Positions 1 to 13,000 of a stretch of DNA of 64,000 nucleotides are shown here, piece by piece; position 1 is the first letter of the stretch, and every line of letters starts with the position of its first letter. The notes beneath the pieces were generated by a model. It searched no databases and was not told the origin of the DNA. It saw nothing but the letters and a program-made list of their open reading frames with translations. The position numbers and the translations under genes are program-made. The stretch comes from Zygnema cylindricum (taxonomy: Eukaryota > Streptophyta > Zygnematophyceae > Zygnematales > Zygnemataceae), in the NCBI GenBank assembly GCA_037447655.1, contig JBBHKE010000695.1, positions 1 through 64,000 on the forward strand, written 5' to 3'.

Positions 1-2990
1 AGTTTTAGTGCGGGATTAGAATGAATCATACTGATTTAGTGCAAGGGGACGTGGGAGATTGTAGTCCACTTCCTTAAACAATGTGGCTAACACTTTTTGG
101 TGATTTTTGACCAAAAAAAGTGTGACCGAATCACTATTGTTAACTCAAATAACGATGGACGGGGCAGTGGTAGCCCAAGTAGTAAACAAACAACCCATGT
201 AAACTAAGTTCAACGTTCTTCTACTCGCGAGTGACTTCTAGTGGTAAGGGACGAGGAAGCTCTAGGGCTTTGGGTGGTGAAAGCCAACCAGTAAAGTACA
301 GTAATACTAAATCTTGAACTTATTAAAAAGCGCGATGATAAACCATCTGAGTCCATGGGAACAAAAAGGGGCGGCAATGCTAAGACTGGAAACTACATGT
401 GGAGGGAGGCAAGCAAAAAGAGCAAGGCAAAAGCAACGAACACACAAAAACAGACAGTGATAGTTGAAATGACAACGAGTTTCCAGCTCATGTAGAAACA
501 CTATAAGTTAGGATGGGAGTGTCATCTCCCAAAAAGAGTGATGTAAATATGGAAACCACTACACTGCCCATTGTTATTCTCGTCAGTAACACTACTTCGG
601 TTGCGACATTTTTTGGCCAATAAACACAACATAGTGTTAAAACCACTATTTAAGGACGTGGACTACAATATGCCAAGTCTCATTGCATTAAATTTATTTT
701 TAATTATGATTTCACATTAATGTTGAAAAATTGTAACACTAATACCGATGGGCGGTGCAGTGCCTAACTCCAAAGTGTGCCGCAAGCAGCCGAGGGAATA
801 AATCGTTTGATTTTCAGTTTTCGCTTTGCCATCCCTTTTTGTTTGGTTTCCATGTACTAAGATGGTTTACCATCACGCTTTTGTAATTGAGTCATGCCTT
901 AACATGCATGAAGTAAATGGTCAAGTACTTTACGAATCGCTAACGTATGAAGAATGTGCTACTGTTAATGATTTGGTTTCTAGTCTAAATAAAGTGAACT
1001 AGCTGAGTTGCAAAAATAATTAACGTTAAGTTAAATGATAATTAACACAAATAACTATTTTCGAACATCAAAAATAAACTAGGAGTTATAGGTATTTTTC
1101 CTGATGATAGTTATCCTGATGATAGTTATCCTTTGGGACCGACGCCCAATGTAAGCGGCAGTCTTTTTGGTGTTCTCCACAGCACTGTTGTGGCGCAAAC
1201 ACAAAGCGACAAAGGCGCGACGCAAGTGGCCGCTGGTCGCAGTCCCAAAGCGACGAATGAGCAGAGGTCCGAAGGACGGGATGCACGTTGTGGCTCAAGC
1301 AAAGCACAAGCGGTGACGTGCATCCGCCGGAGTCTGCGCAACAAAGGCGCGTAGAAAGGTCAAAGGTTAGAGGTCCGGAGACCGAAGGCTGGAGGGAGTG
1401 AAGAAGTAGCACTATCGGTCTAAGGCCGAATGGGTGTTTCGGACACGGCTTCACTAAAGGCTTGGCCGAAGGTCTCGAGTGACGAAGGAGTAGCAAAGAA
1501 GAAACACATTGAAGAACACGACTACACAACGCTTTATTTTTGCTTATAAAGTAGCACAAACAACATCGAACTTAGGTTGCTTTAGCAACAAGTCGTGGGG
1601 AAGTGCTCGTGGACGCAGTCTTTAAAGCAATACAACAGAAAAAACAATCTAAGATACCTTAGCCAAAAAGTTGGTACAGGATGGCAAAGATATTTTTGTT
1701 AAATTTCGCAATGGAATCAAGAAAATAGAAAAGGGTTGGGCAAGAGTGTGCGACCGAGGTCAAGGGCAGTGGACACTAAGCAATAAAACGATGCAAGGTT
1801 GTGAATAACGCTTATAATTTAACAACGTTTGGAAAACACTTGCAATGTGTAAAGTCATTTGAAAAAGTATTAATGCCACTTGAAAACTCCCGCCCGACCT
1901 TACGATCGAGGACTAGGCTCTTTTTTTGTAACTAGACATCTTCGTGGCCTATGATATCGGACCCTCCCGTCCCTAGTTATGCAAGCGGATTCCAATGGTT
2001 GTTCAAATTATAGTACATGACGCCCTTCACCTCCATCTATCCTGTATATTTTCGGATCCAACAAACATTGCTCCTTGGCACCTCCTCTTCATGTTTTCTA
2101 TTTGGGTCATAATTGTACCAGGTCAAGGGGGTGGTAGCGAGGCTGTAAAGAGTATGGCGCGATGTTGGCTTTTCATTCGAGGTAATTGCAAGGCCCTTCA
2201 TGCCAAGCACGAGGATCGTGTTATGTTATAGTAACAAGCACAACAAAAGACCACCTGAATTATGTTCACAAATGGCCAACTTTAACCCACTGACACTTAG
2301 TCATTATTAGCCACGTATGGTTGCAAACAAGGCTCAATTCGAGCATATGCTTAAAACACTATCAAAGTATCATGAGCAAACTATGATTAGACAGTACACA
2401 TCATGAACATATAAGGTATCTTAAAAAAAAAAATCGTCACAGTGAACTTCTACGAGTTAATTGAATAATGTCTAAGTCATATTTCGTACAAATAGCTTTA
2501 TTAATTGTCAAACTATACCAATCAAAGCAATATACAATACACTAACGTAATATCTGGACTACCTATTTCGTACTTTTAAATGAAGTACTATAATGTGCTA
2601 CGGACAACCTTGGTTTGTCCCCAAACTATTTTAATTTACACTATACACAATAATCTACTAATGTAGATACGAGAAGGCGTACCATGGTGGAAACACTCCA
2701 CCGACCACCTAAATGTTTTCCTGAGCCAACCTTCTACGTTTCGGACTCAGTAAGTGGTTCCCGTTTTGTTCTCCACCAATAAGATATTTGTCCACAAACA
2801 CTTGAATGTTTGTACAGGTCATTCCATATTTTCTGCGCCGCTCGTGGATCGTAGGATTTTTTTTTGACATTTTTAATTTAGCTGTACGCAACCCTTTGAG
2901 AATGTCGTCAACCTCCAACAACGGGTGTATATTTAATAGTGTTACTCACACATTAATTTTGGTACATAGTACAACAGTCACTTAGGATGT
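1..2990. other. Gene-poor AT-rich interval with short dispersed repeats
   Basis: I see no supportable gene here. Two copies, in opposite orientation, of a roughly 55-bp sequence lie at about 325-385 (plus) and 815-880 (minus). A third copy lies at about 5835-5890, where it is part of an open frame (5791-6183, minus). A 15-bp unit ending in GATAGTTAT is repeated at about 1101-1131, just before a GC-richer block (1130-1500) whose open frames on both strands look like nothing I recognise. A 70-codon minus-strand frame at 2709-2921 is rich in Lys and Arg and could be an exon or transposon fragment, but has no recognisable motif. Confidence 0.5.
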
Positions 2991-3011
2991 TTTATGTTCA
3001 AGATTTATCTA

Positions 3012-5475
3012 TCTAACAAATGCTTTACTCACAAATGCTTTACAGAGAGGCCAAAGTATACAAAACAATAGATTGTGTTGCTAGTGCTTGTTTCACACCA
3101 CGCGGCCCATCTAAGCCATTGGATGTCGCATCATCTTATCAACGTGTTGTTCATTTGGGTCGTGCTGGTGTGCTTTCCCAAAAGATTCGTGTCTTCGAAC
3201 AATTTAATCTTACTCCTCGGTTTGTTGGGTTTGTTGATGTTCTTCAAGCTCTTCATCCTCCGACACCAACCCTTTTATTCACCTCTACCCACACTTTTGA
3301 GCTGTCACATTGTTTTTTTTTATCATGATGCGTTCATCAAAGCCCACACCACGTCCCCCAATCCTACAGCAGGGGGTCTATCAGGCACTGTTTATGAGTT
3401 ACTTCATGATGTTCTACCTCTGAATCAAGCCATCGCAGTTTTGATTTGTTTTTCCAACTATGTTCATTTTGTGGCCGGTGACACCGTTCCCTCTCAAATT
3501 TGTGATCTTCTCATGGCGTCCCGCCTTGTTGCCGTCACCAAACCTAAATGGGGGGATCTGCCCGATTGCCATGGGAGAGCTGTCACATTACTAGTGGCCG
3601 TGCCATTTGCATCCAGCCCATCTCGCCTTCCCTAATTACTTTTCACCTCACCAGTTGGGAGTGGCAACTCGTGGAGGTTGTGATGTCGTGGTCTATGAGA
3701 TTCGAGCTTAGCTGGATGTCCATCCGGATTTGTTAGTCCTTCAGGTCGATGTTCCTAAGACATTCAATACGTTGGATCGGAATGTCATTTTCGTCGAGCT
3801 TATGGCTACATCTTTCCCAATTTTATAGATAACTCCTTTTTTAAGGGCTTTCTGTTCTTTGAGCTACAATCTTTCCGTTTCCGTTGATAGTGATTTGGTC
3901 TCGTTTCCTCTACGACCTGCACTCGTCAAGGCTACCCTCTCTGCGACCATTGATTTACCCTTACTTATTACCGGGCCCTCCGCGCTTCCGCGCCTTCTTT
4001 TTTTTCTTGCCTTTTCCCTTAAGTGGTCGACGATACACCAATATTGGCCCGTTATTTTAAGTTTTATCGGCCTACCGCTTTTTCAAGGATTGCTTGGATG
4101 AACTCAACCTTTCTGTCCAGCCCTCGAAGTGTGTTGCTTGGTCCCCTATTGCTATTTCTCCTTCCTTTACCCCCCCCTCTTGGTTTTCAAACTCCTCCTC
4201 CCTCCGAGGGCATTTGTGTGTTGGGTTGCTTGCTTGGTTCAGATCCTTTCGTGACCCAATTTTACGATTCTGCACTTTAGATAAAACTGTCCAACGTGGA
4301 AGACCTTCTCAAACTTTTTTGATCCCCAGGTGGCTTTTTATCTTTTGACTTGGTGTTTCCACCATCGCCCCGATTACCTTACACGCACTTCCTCTCCCAC
4401 CCCCACGTTTCTCTCCTCCTTTTTTGCCTTTGATGATCGCCTCATAGACGTCCTTCACACTTTGTTAGGTCGTGGGGCTTTCGATCGCGAGTCCTGGCCT
4501 ATAGCCCGCCTTCACGCCTCTCTTCCTATCTTTGCTTACGACTTGGCTTTACTATCGACACCACGTGTTGCTTCAGCTACCTATTTGGGAAGTTGGCGCC
4601 TTGTTGCCTCCACCCTTGTCTCTCGTTTTCTAGCGGGAGACACTCTTGTTCTTGCTACTGTTGTCCCTCGTGTTTCGGATGGTGTACTCGCCTTTCAACG
4701 AGCCATTTTGGTTGCATCATCTTCTCTTCCTCTTGCTGTTGTCCCGGGCATGCCAATTCCTTCCACTCTTGTTATGACATCAATTGCGCATGTCTAGGAA
4801 TCCATTTCTAATCAGGTTGTCACCACCATCAAGAATGAGCTTCTCGAGGCGCGTCCATCGGATTCTTCACATGCACGCTTTCTCTCTTCTGGTGGACCTG
4901 GTTCTAGAGCTTTGCTATTGTTTTCACCTATTTTGTCCACCCTTCATTTCACGCTGGCTTGGTTCACTAGGGCCCTCAAATTTCGGCTTAGCCTCCCTCA
5001 TCCACCTTTGCTTGGCTCTCTTGTTTGCTCGTGTGACCGTGTTCTTGTGCCTGACGGAACCCATTCGCGTCATTGGTCCCACTAGGGGGAGTTGTTTCAG
5101 GCGCACAACACTATTCGTAAAACCATCGCGACTATCGCTTCTGAGGGGGGGTTTTCTGTTCGTCGAGAGGTTTCCCATATTCTTCCTTCGCTGATTGATA
5201 TTGTACTGCTCAATGGTGCACCCCCTATATTTGGTGCACGCCGTATATTTGGTGACGCTGTTTTGGCGAACCCTACCACGGGTACAACCATCAGTCAAGC
5301 GGCTCGGCATGTTGTATTGGTCACTCGTGACGCGGCTAGAACGGAGTGTGATTTTGCCCACCGCGATGCCATGGATGGCTTTATTCTGATGGCGGTCGAG
5401 ATATTTGGTTCTTTGGGTGTGACTTTGGACGAGTTTCTCCGTGCTTGTGGCCGACGTGCGTTCAAGCGGTGAGGA
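3012..5475 (+). pseudogene. Degenerate non-LTR retrotransposon: reverse transcriptase plus restriction-like endonuclease (R2/CRE-type)
   Basis: Stop- and frameshift-broken remnant of a single-ORF non-LTR retroelement read across all three plus frames. In order: an N-terminal RT part with LLMASRLVAVTKPK (about 3510-3548) followed after a frameshift by PIAMGE; motif A as LQVDVPKTFNTLDR (about 3735-3777); motif C altered to VVDDT (about 4023-4037), where active enzymes have a Y/F-A-D-D box; a thumb/linker part ending in ATYLGSW (about 4577-4597); then a C-terminal domain with spaced Cys/His, AHNTIR and EGGFSVRRE (about 5100-5170). The C-terminal pattern resembles the CCHC plus restriction-like endonuclease of R2/CRE-type elements. 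The last open piece is 5092-5472. The first stop after it and the AT-richer tail (5476-5780) may be the 3' UTR. No target duplication or poly(A) end was found. The family call is inference from motif order; the inactivating breaks are seen directly. Confidence 0.75.
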
Positions 5476-5790
5476 CTTAGGAGCCCTCCCGCTTCGGTTC
5501 TTCTTTTTATTGTCAACTTTTATTTGTGGCTTTATAACGAGTGCAAGCTTATGTCTGTCTTTCAATGATCGTTTGTCGTTATAGATCGTTGGCGTGTTGT
5601 GAAACTTTGTCCCAGTGCTCCCTCGGGATTTGGAGACTTACTACGTTGGCTTTCGTAGATTTTCACTTATGTTGGGGTTTAGTTGGGTAATTTGGTTTTC
5701 GCACTGTCAAGTCTTTTATTAAGAGTGTTGCTTTTTTGGGTGTCTTTGGTTTACTTGTCCCTTTTTCTGTGTTCGTCGCTTTTCCCTTGC

Positions 5791-6183
5791 TTATATTTTT
5801 TGTTTGCTTCCGTCCACATCTTGTTTTTTGATTAAAGCATTGCTGCAACTTTTTGTTCCCATGGACTTAGATGGTTCACCATCGCACTTTCTAAAAAAGT
5901 CGGTATATTCTCCTTTGCCTAAGGTGAGGACTGCTATGGGGCAACCTAATACCTCAATGCCCACTTGAGGAATAACGATGCAGAACACCGTCGGTAACGA
6001 GTGTTTGGAAGGCAACCCTTCGAGACACGATGCTTCAAAATAGCGGATATACACCTGATGACCGACACTTTTTTCATTGGCTGTCGAACCTATCATGGTA
6101 TCAGGTATTGAGTTTGAGCCTTCTTGATATGATTGAAAGAAACAAATAACTTTTTCCTCCACACGAGACGTACAGATGTCCAC
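5791..6183 (-). pseudogene. Hypothetical ORF or transposon-derived fragment with conserved KCDGEPSKSMGTK peptide
   Basis: A 130-codon open frame without a recognised domain. Its C-terminal part has the peptide KCDGEPSKSMGTK followed by a Lys-rich tail. Diverged versions of the DNA for this peptide occur near 325-385 (plus; DDKPSESMGTK in one frame) and 815-880 (minus), so the peptide probably belongs to a dispersed repetitive coding element rather than a host gene. The upstream boundary is unclear; the frame is closed by stops before 6184. It lies about 300 bp downstream of the R2-like wreck and in the opposite orientation, so it is unlikely to be its second ORF. I do not recognise the family. 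Confidence 0.3.
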
Positions 6184-7067
6184 AACTTCACTTGGTGGAT
6201 CAACACTAATAATCTTTGTATTAAAGTTTCTTACCTCATGAACATCCTATTCCTTACATTGGTTACAAAAATCATACTATTTGCAGTGTTGGTTGTCCGA
6301 AAACATCCATGCAATCACATCTTTTACTGTGCAAGTCCCCATTAGTTTCTTATCTATTCTAAATTTGAATCCAAAGTTAATAGAGACCACGCCCCTCATT
6401 TGTCACAAACCTCACACCATCCAAGTTTCAAGTCGCGAAAAGAAATGCAGTTGTCTTCCAAAAATAAGGGAACCGGCTCTCATCATGCGTTTTGAAATCC
6501 AATACTAAGCCTATCGAATGCGCATTTTCTGACGTGAAGACCACAGTAAATCTCCCGACAAGTTTGGGAAGTTTTAAGCCTTCAGTTTTCCTTAAAAATT
6601 CCTACCCTCATGAATGAACTAACCAACCCTGCCCAACTACCTGTACAACAATTTCTAACCGCTATTTTATCGGCTTTCGTTCCAATTTAAACGCCCACAC
6701 CTTAAAACAGGAAAAGGTTTCCTGGATAACTATACAAAGCAAAACATGCGATTTTGCATCCCAATGCCTGCAATAAACTTAAAACCCTTCTATACTGTTA
6801 CGTCGTTTTGGCAAGAAGCCTCAAAGAAGTTAAAGAATCATCCATTACGCCGTAGTTATCGGTTGAGTTGAGTCTATCAGCCCAACTCAAGCGGATACCC
6901 GATTCGAAGCATGGGACCGTTCACTTCGGAGTTAACGAGTTATCATCCCTCATTCCCTCCTTTTTGCTCCCTGGCATAGTGTTTCTAATCGCTAGAATCC
7001 CCTTCTGAGGTCCTTTCCCTCTGGTTCTAGACCTTTGCTATTTGATTTTGACATTGAACCAGAGGAT
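6184..7067. other. Intergenic, nothing recognised
   Basis: Only short open frames without motifs. It probably contains the 3' UTR and polyadenylation region of the Rab3GAP1-like gene that ends at 7068 on the minus strand. No repeat shared with the rest of the window was noticed. Confidence 0.4.
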
Positions 7068-10000
7068 CTACTCAGACGAACAAAACTGAAGAACTCTAAA
7101 CTTTTTTGTCCCTCGGGAGGTATGTACAGCTGTCTCCATCACCTCATATACCTGTGAGGGATATGGGAGGACAAGGATTTTGAAAGGTTTTAGAGGTTTT
7201 GGAAAGTTTTAGAAACATTCTTCAGGTATTGCCCGATGACAAAAAGGTCAAAGACTCACTGGATGATAGTTGACTGACAGAACCTCATCACACCCATCTA
7301 AAGGAAAAAAAAACAAAAAGAAGAAAACAAAGCGGCAAAATAGCGCCTCATGCTCTCTCCTCCCTCCCCTCCCTCCCTCCTCCCTTCCTCCCCCCTCCCT
7401 CCCCCTCCCTCCCACCCTCCCTCCTACCCTCCCTCCCTCCTCCTCCCTCACCTGACAAAGGCGCTCGAGTTTTCCTGAACTCATTCCCCTTGTGCAAGTG
7501 GACGCCACATAAGAACTACACTCCTCAAGACAAGTCGCAAGGGGCTCATGCTTTGCTTGGGGAGCAGAAAGAGCTATGGCAAATCCTGCCCCCAACTGAA
7601 TATAGAGACAAATTGGCAATAAACCCATAAAAAAAAAAGGATTAGCATGCCAATAGGAATATTTTGGTCATCAGGGCAAAGGGGCTACAGTAAATCATGT
7701 CTCTAATTGAACGAGCAGATAGAGATGAAACCCACATAATGACAATGCAAACATCAATGAGGTTTGCTTTTAGGGTAGAATGAGTGCAAACTCTGCCTAT
7801 TACTGAATTTTGGAATCAAACAGAGACCAGGGCAGTCGGATGACTGTAACCGTTGTGGAGAACAAAATAGGCTCTTATAGCGGTCCTGATTGATAAACTA
7901 TCATTAAACAATCGGACCGGTCCCTTATTGCCAAATCATGAGCTCCTTTCATTGCATTGATATTCTGATCCTGCTTTTTGGGTTTTCATGGAGTTTTAAG
8001 TTGAAACCTGATGTACTTCAACAGTTATGTTGGACTTATTTGGCTCGATACTTACATTTCACAAAGTATACTCACACGATGGGAATACCGGATCTTGAAC
8101 ATTTGGAAACACTTCAAACACCAATTTACAACCATTAAAGTTCGACACGCATCCACTAGGAGAGACTGAAAAACATTGTTCGTAATTTGGTTCACCCAAC
8201 AATGCTGTTCTCAAATTGATAGAAGTTTTTCTTATTCAACACCCCTTGAGCAACAGAGTACTAGAATCCAACCAGATTCAACTTCACTTAAAATGGTACA
8301 TCATGGGAAAGGCCCCTCTGACAGTGTTGATCTAACAAATTCCTCATTTAGGGGAGCATTGCAAGAATCATGATTCTGCATATTATGTCACAAAAGTTGG
8401 TAAACCCATGGCATGTGGCAGATAACCGGGGATGTCATAAATAGAAGGAATGGTGGTACTTACAGCAGCTATAAAAAGTTGTTCGAAAAGATCAGAGGGA
8501 GCTATATTTTCCAATGCATTTAATGTGCTTTCACTGCATCCAACCAAAAGGATTGACTTGAATGCCCATTTTAGCAAACCTCTATAAGATCGAAAAACAG
8601 ACTAACTGGCTTCTTCAAAGGATTCAAGATTCTTCAGCAACTGAAACAACGACATGAGCATGAAAAAGACTATGAAATAAAAAGGCTATTCAACGACTAC
8701 CAAGGAATCCACCCATCAGGGAGCAGAAAAAGAGCAATGACTTCAATATCGTCAAAAAAAAGAGGAGATTGACTTGTAATTGCAACAATGATTTTTCAGT
8801 TAGTTGCCAGTGCTTTGAAATTTCATAAGAGGACACAAACCAGTCTACTTGCAAAACTGCTCATCAATCACTTTATGAAGGAGGAATGCTTTGTGAGAAA
8901 AGTCGCAAAAATCACCCACCCTAGAAGCTCCTCGTCAAAAAGAGGGGCTTGTCGAGCTGCTGGTACCGCCTTTGCTGACTGCCAGAGCTCTTGCCAGAGG
9001 TTCCCTACCACAATATTGACAGTCACCTTGGTTTAGTCATGACTCTCGGGAGATGGAGTACACTGTGAATCGCTATTACAGTCAACAACACTAATCCGGT
9101 GCATAACATAAAATAACATAAATAATTATTACTTGTTAATGCTGATTTGGTAAGCGACTGAAAATAGTCCATGTCGTTCGAACCTAAATTAGAATTTACA
9201 CTACATAGACCCCGCACAATTTTTTTTTTAACTCTAATAATGATTCCCGGCGTACTGAACAACTTTCCCCACCTAATCTGCTAAGCTTGAAACCATCTCA
9301 TGCAGAACGTGAGCACTGTATAGCATAAATGCTATGCACTCTAATGAATCACTCTACTAATTTGGAAATCCATTATCCACTGTAAACATGGTGCAAGTTA
9401 GTGAAGTTCCAGCCAAAAGACACATCCACTATAATAAGGTTCAAAGTCCAGCAATCATACTGGCAGAAATCGGAGCATTTTTCCACTGTTGACGAGGCAG
9501 AGCCAACAGCCTTTTGATGTTAACTGACTGCTGAGCATGTATTGAATCTTTTAATACCAGCGAGGATTTTAGGATCTTTAATAGATATCAGATAGGTTTT
9601 AGGATTTTTCATCTGACCTGCCTTCAGCCTAAGGCAAACAACCGAACAAACCAATACACATTCACGTCTTCTCACCTTCTGCTTGCATGCGAGTACTGAG
9701 AAATCCTCGGGCATTCTTGAGACTCTCACTTCCTTCGGAAACCCCTAAATTTTGTGATGAACCAAGAACATCCCTCTGTTCAGTTGAGTTTTGTTTCGAT
9801 TGAGCGCTTTCACACGAGTTGTGCTGTTTGCTTGCCCAATCAAGAGGAGAATACCACCGCACAAAATCTTCGATAATTGCACCAGGATTTGCAGCCTGAA
9901 TAAAAAGCTAACAGTCTCATTACAAACTTTACCTTTTTAAGAAACCAGCTAAAATCCTTGATGAATGTACTTTTTATACTAAGAATATACACCATATAAT

Positions 10001-13000
10001 GCTTCATTTTGCCGCTGTACATGTAACAAGGAGCAGTATCATAGGAGGATGACTAATGTTCAGTAGCAGAAACACAATTCAATGAAGGATATTTAGTTTT
10101 CTTTATGGGAAATGAAAAGCTATGTTTGTTACGAACATGTATGCTGGACCTGATCTGGAAAAACCGAAAATAAATATGGGTGGATTTGCATTGTAGTTTT
10201 CTAGATAACTTGGTAATCGAGAATTAAGGTGAGAGGTGAACCACTCGTACCTTGAAAGCCTGCATATCGGAGAAGAGCTGAGAGCAGCCCGAGCCGACAC
10301 TGTACAAGGCAAAGACATCACAAAAATTTAGGCAATGAACAAGCAATTCATAACAAAATGGTCCAAACCAATTTCACAGCCTTCCTGGGAATATTTTTAG
10401 CACCCACCTTCCTGTGCGCATGATAAGCTCCTCAGTTTCCCTGACAAAATCTTCAGTCAACACTGGTCCATCCTGCAAAAAGGAAGCCAAGTAGGAACCC
10501 AGAAATAACAAAACTGAATCAGATTCAGTACACATGGGGCAAGTATGGCAGAATGATACCAAAGACATCAAATTTCAAACAACTATGCGGCATAAAACAT
10601 CACACAAAAATCTTATGTTTGGCTGCTCAACAACTCCAGTAGTGGGTTCAAGCAGAACTGGACAGCAAAAAATAAACCTGCAGAAAAAAAAAATGCATTC
10701 GAAGACAGTAGGGCGTCATCCACAAATAAAGAGCGCACCTGACAGACTGGAGCACATAAAGGCTCCCCTGTTTCAAGCAACTTCAGGCCCATCACAGGTC
10801 CTGACACTCCCAGTCTTCTGACGATAACTCCATTTTGAAGCTTTGCTACACGGAGGATTCCAGATTCTTGCTCAGGATCAACCTCCCGGACATCGTTCAC
10901 AGACTCCATCTTATTCCCACCTTCCTGGCTGATTCCTTGTTGGACTATTTCATCGTCGGCAGGCCTTTGCCCGTCTGCTTGGTCGACCTGGTCAGAACCT
11001 AACTCTGACATGGGTAGACTCGCGACCAACTCGAGAGCCGCAAGTGCCTTTCTTCGCCGCTCTCTTCGAGCTATACAGCAGTTGATAAGTTGTAGTTGTT
11101 GGTTAAGAAGGCAAGTGTGCATATCCGGATTTGCGTCAGGAGGAAGCCGAGGAATGGGTATCCCTTCATACCACCTTTGCTGAAGCTGGCCTATCCCAGG
11201 AGCCCAAAAATTGGCAGGAGCGAATCAGACACACATACTCACTCTCTCTCCCCCTCTCCTTCTCCCTCTCTTTATTTTCCCTCTCCCTCTCCCTCTCCCT
11301 CACTCTCTCTGTGCCACTCCAAACAGCGATTAACCTTCAGTCTACAGATGACATAATGCTTGTACATTGGAAAGGATATCATAACTTAGCAAACTAATTT
11401 TGGACAAAGGTATTTTGGATAAAGCTCCTGCAATAATGCACCCCTGACCTCCTCACCTCTTTTACGACTGCCTGCCAAAAAATAGCCATTTTTTGCTCGT
11501 TCTTGATTCCAGCCATAATTTCCGCCAACTGTGGTACAAAAGTATCAGGCGGAGCACCGTGGATCTCCTCAATAAAACTTACATCTGCTGAGCGAGTAGA
11601 CTTCCCATTTGTCTCTTGACTACGGGTTTCTATATATTGAGTATCTGCAAACGATTCCAGCGAGAGAAAAAATAATAAGTTGAAAACTTATCTCTCTATA
11701 TTACGAGATCACTTTGCCCCTAGTTTCAAAAGCTACATGGTCACACGCTTACCACCGTGAAGCCAAGAATTTAAACAATCGAAGCAAATATTGTCAATTT
11801 TAACAGACAGGATAGTCTACTAGTAAAAAAAAAACCACACCACACCAGTCTGTAAATGAACAACAAAACGAATGGCAGCACAATGACAAAATGACAGCAG
11901 TAGCGTTTGTAAGATGAGTTGCATTAAACATTTTAATATCTTATCCTGAGATGCAATTCATTATTAGCATGTGATGCAGGATTTTCAGGAAAAGAGCAGT
12001 TTTCCAATTTGGGTGTAAAGTGTAAAATCATAGAATTGATTCCAACCTGCTTCAAACAGGGACCATAAAAGGGGATGGTATTCTCCCATATTTGCACCAT
12101 GCCACTTCTTAATCTCCTTCTGACGGTCCTTTTCTTTCTCCTTCTCTCTGTTTTTGTCCCTCTCCCTAACATGTAAGGAACCTAAGGCAGCTATACCAGC
12201 TCCAACAGAATGCTTTATAGTGGCTGTCAGCTTTTCAGCGACAACTTGAACCTGTTCTGTGCTCAATGGGTTATTATCCTCCGTACTTGCCAAGTGTCCA
12301 ATAGACCTGACAGATCTTGCGACTCTGTACAGCGAAACCAATCCCAGCAACTGCAATCAGATTTCAGATAGCCGTTAAATATTTCAGCTATCCAGACCTT
12401 CCCATGGATAAGATTGTAAGGCGAGCTTCCCAACAAGGTTCCCAACATGGTCCAACATTATGAAAATTGAAAGTCTTTACAAAAAGAAAATGATGTAAAT
12501 AAGAAGGGTGATCAGATGCTCCATTAACAAAGACTTACCCGACAGCCGATGCCAAACGCCTGACAACTCTTGAAGAGGCAATTGCAACAGCTTGATAGGC
12601 ACTCTGGTAAGCCTCCTCTTCTGATGCATCAGTTTCCACTCTCTGCATTGCACCTAACAAGCCTGGTTAATTCAGCAAGCTGCAGATACTATTTGTAAAA
12701 TCTCTCTCTCCCTCTCCCTCTCCTCTCCCTCCCCTCCCCCTTTCCTCCCCTCTCTCTCCCCCTCCCCCTACCCCTCCCCCTCCCCTCCCCCCCTCCTTCC
12801 CTCTCTGTGTCTCCCTCTCACTCTCCCTCCCCCCCCTCTCTCTCTGTCTCCCTTTCTTACTTTCTCACCCTCACTCCTAACCTGCTCTCTTGTTCCATCT
12901 CTCATGTTACATTGATCTGTTTTCAGGCTGTCTCTCCCTCTCCCTCTCCAAAAAGATACTGTTTGTATTGTTGACTCTCTCGCTCTCTCACTCCCTCTTT

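Noticed and set aside
1086-1559. 157-codon minus frame in a GC-richer block
   Set aside because: Three frames are open at the same place on both strands, there is no recognisable motif, and the end is a run of DNYHQ from a short tandem repeat.
7248-7628. Continuous 126-residue minus-strand protein
   Set aside because: Only the part at 7550-7452 matches the Rab3GAP1-like protein; the rest is intron and the translated CCTCC microsatellite.
8301-8375. Candidate Rab3GAP1 exon starting AATCATGATTC after a good acceptor
   Set aside because: It meets a stop after 24 codons, and clear homologous exons lie further downstream (7550-7452, 7151-7068), so I left it out of the model.
12263-12448. Frame MLGTLLGSSPYNLIHGKVW next to a Rab3GAP1-like exon
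   Set aside because: It overlaps an intron and is in the wrong phase; the phase-consistent acceptor is at 12324.
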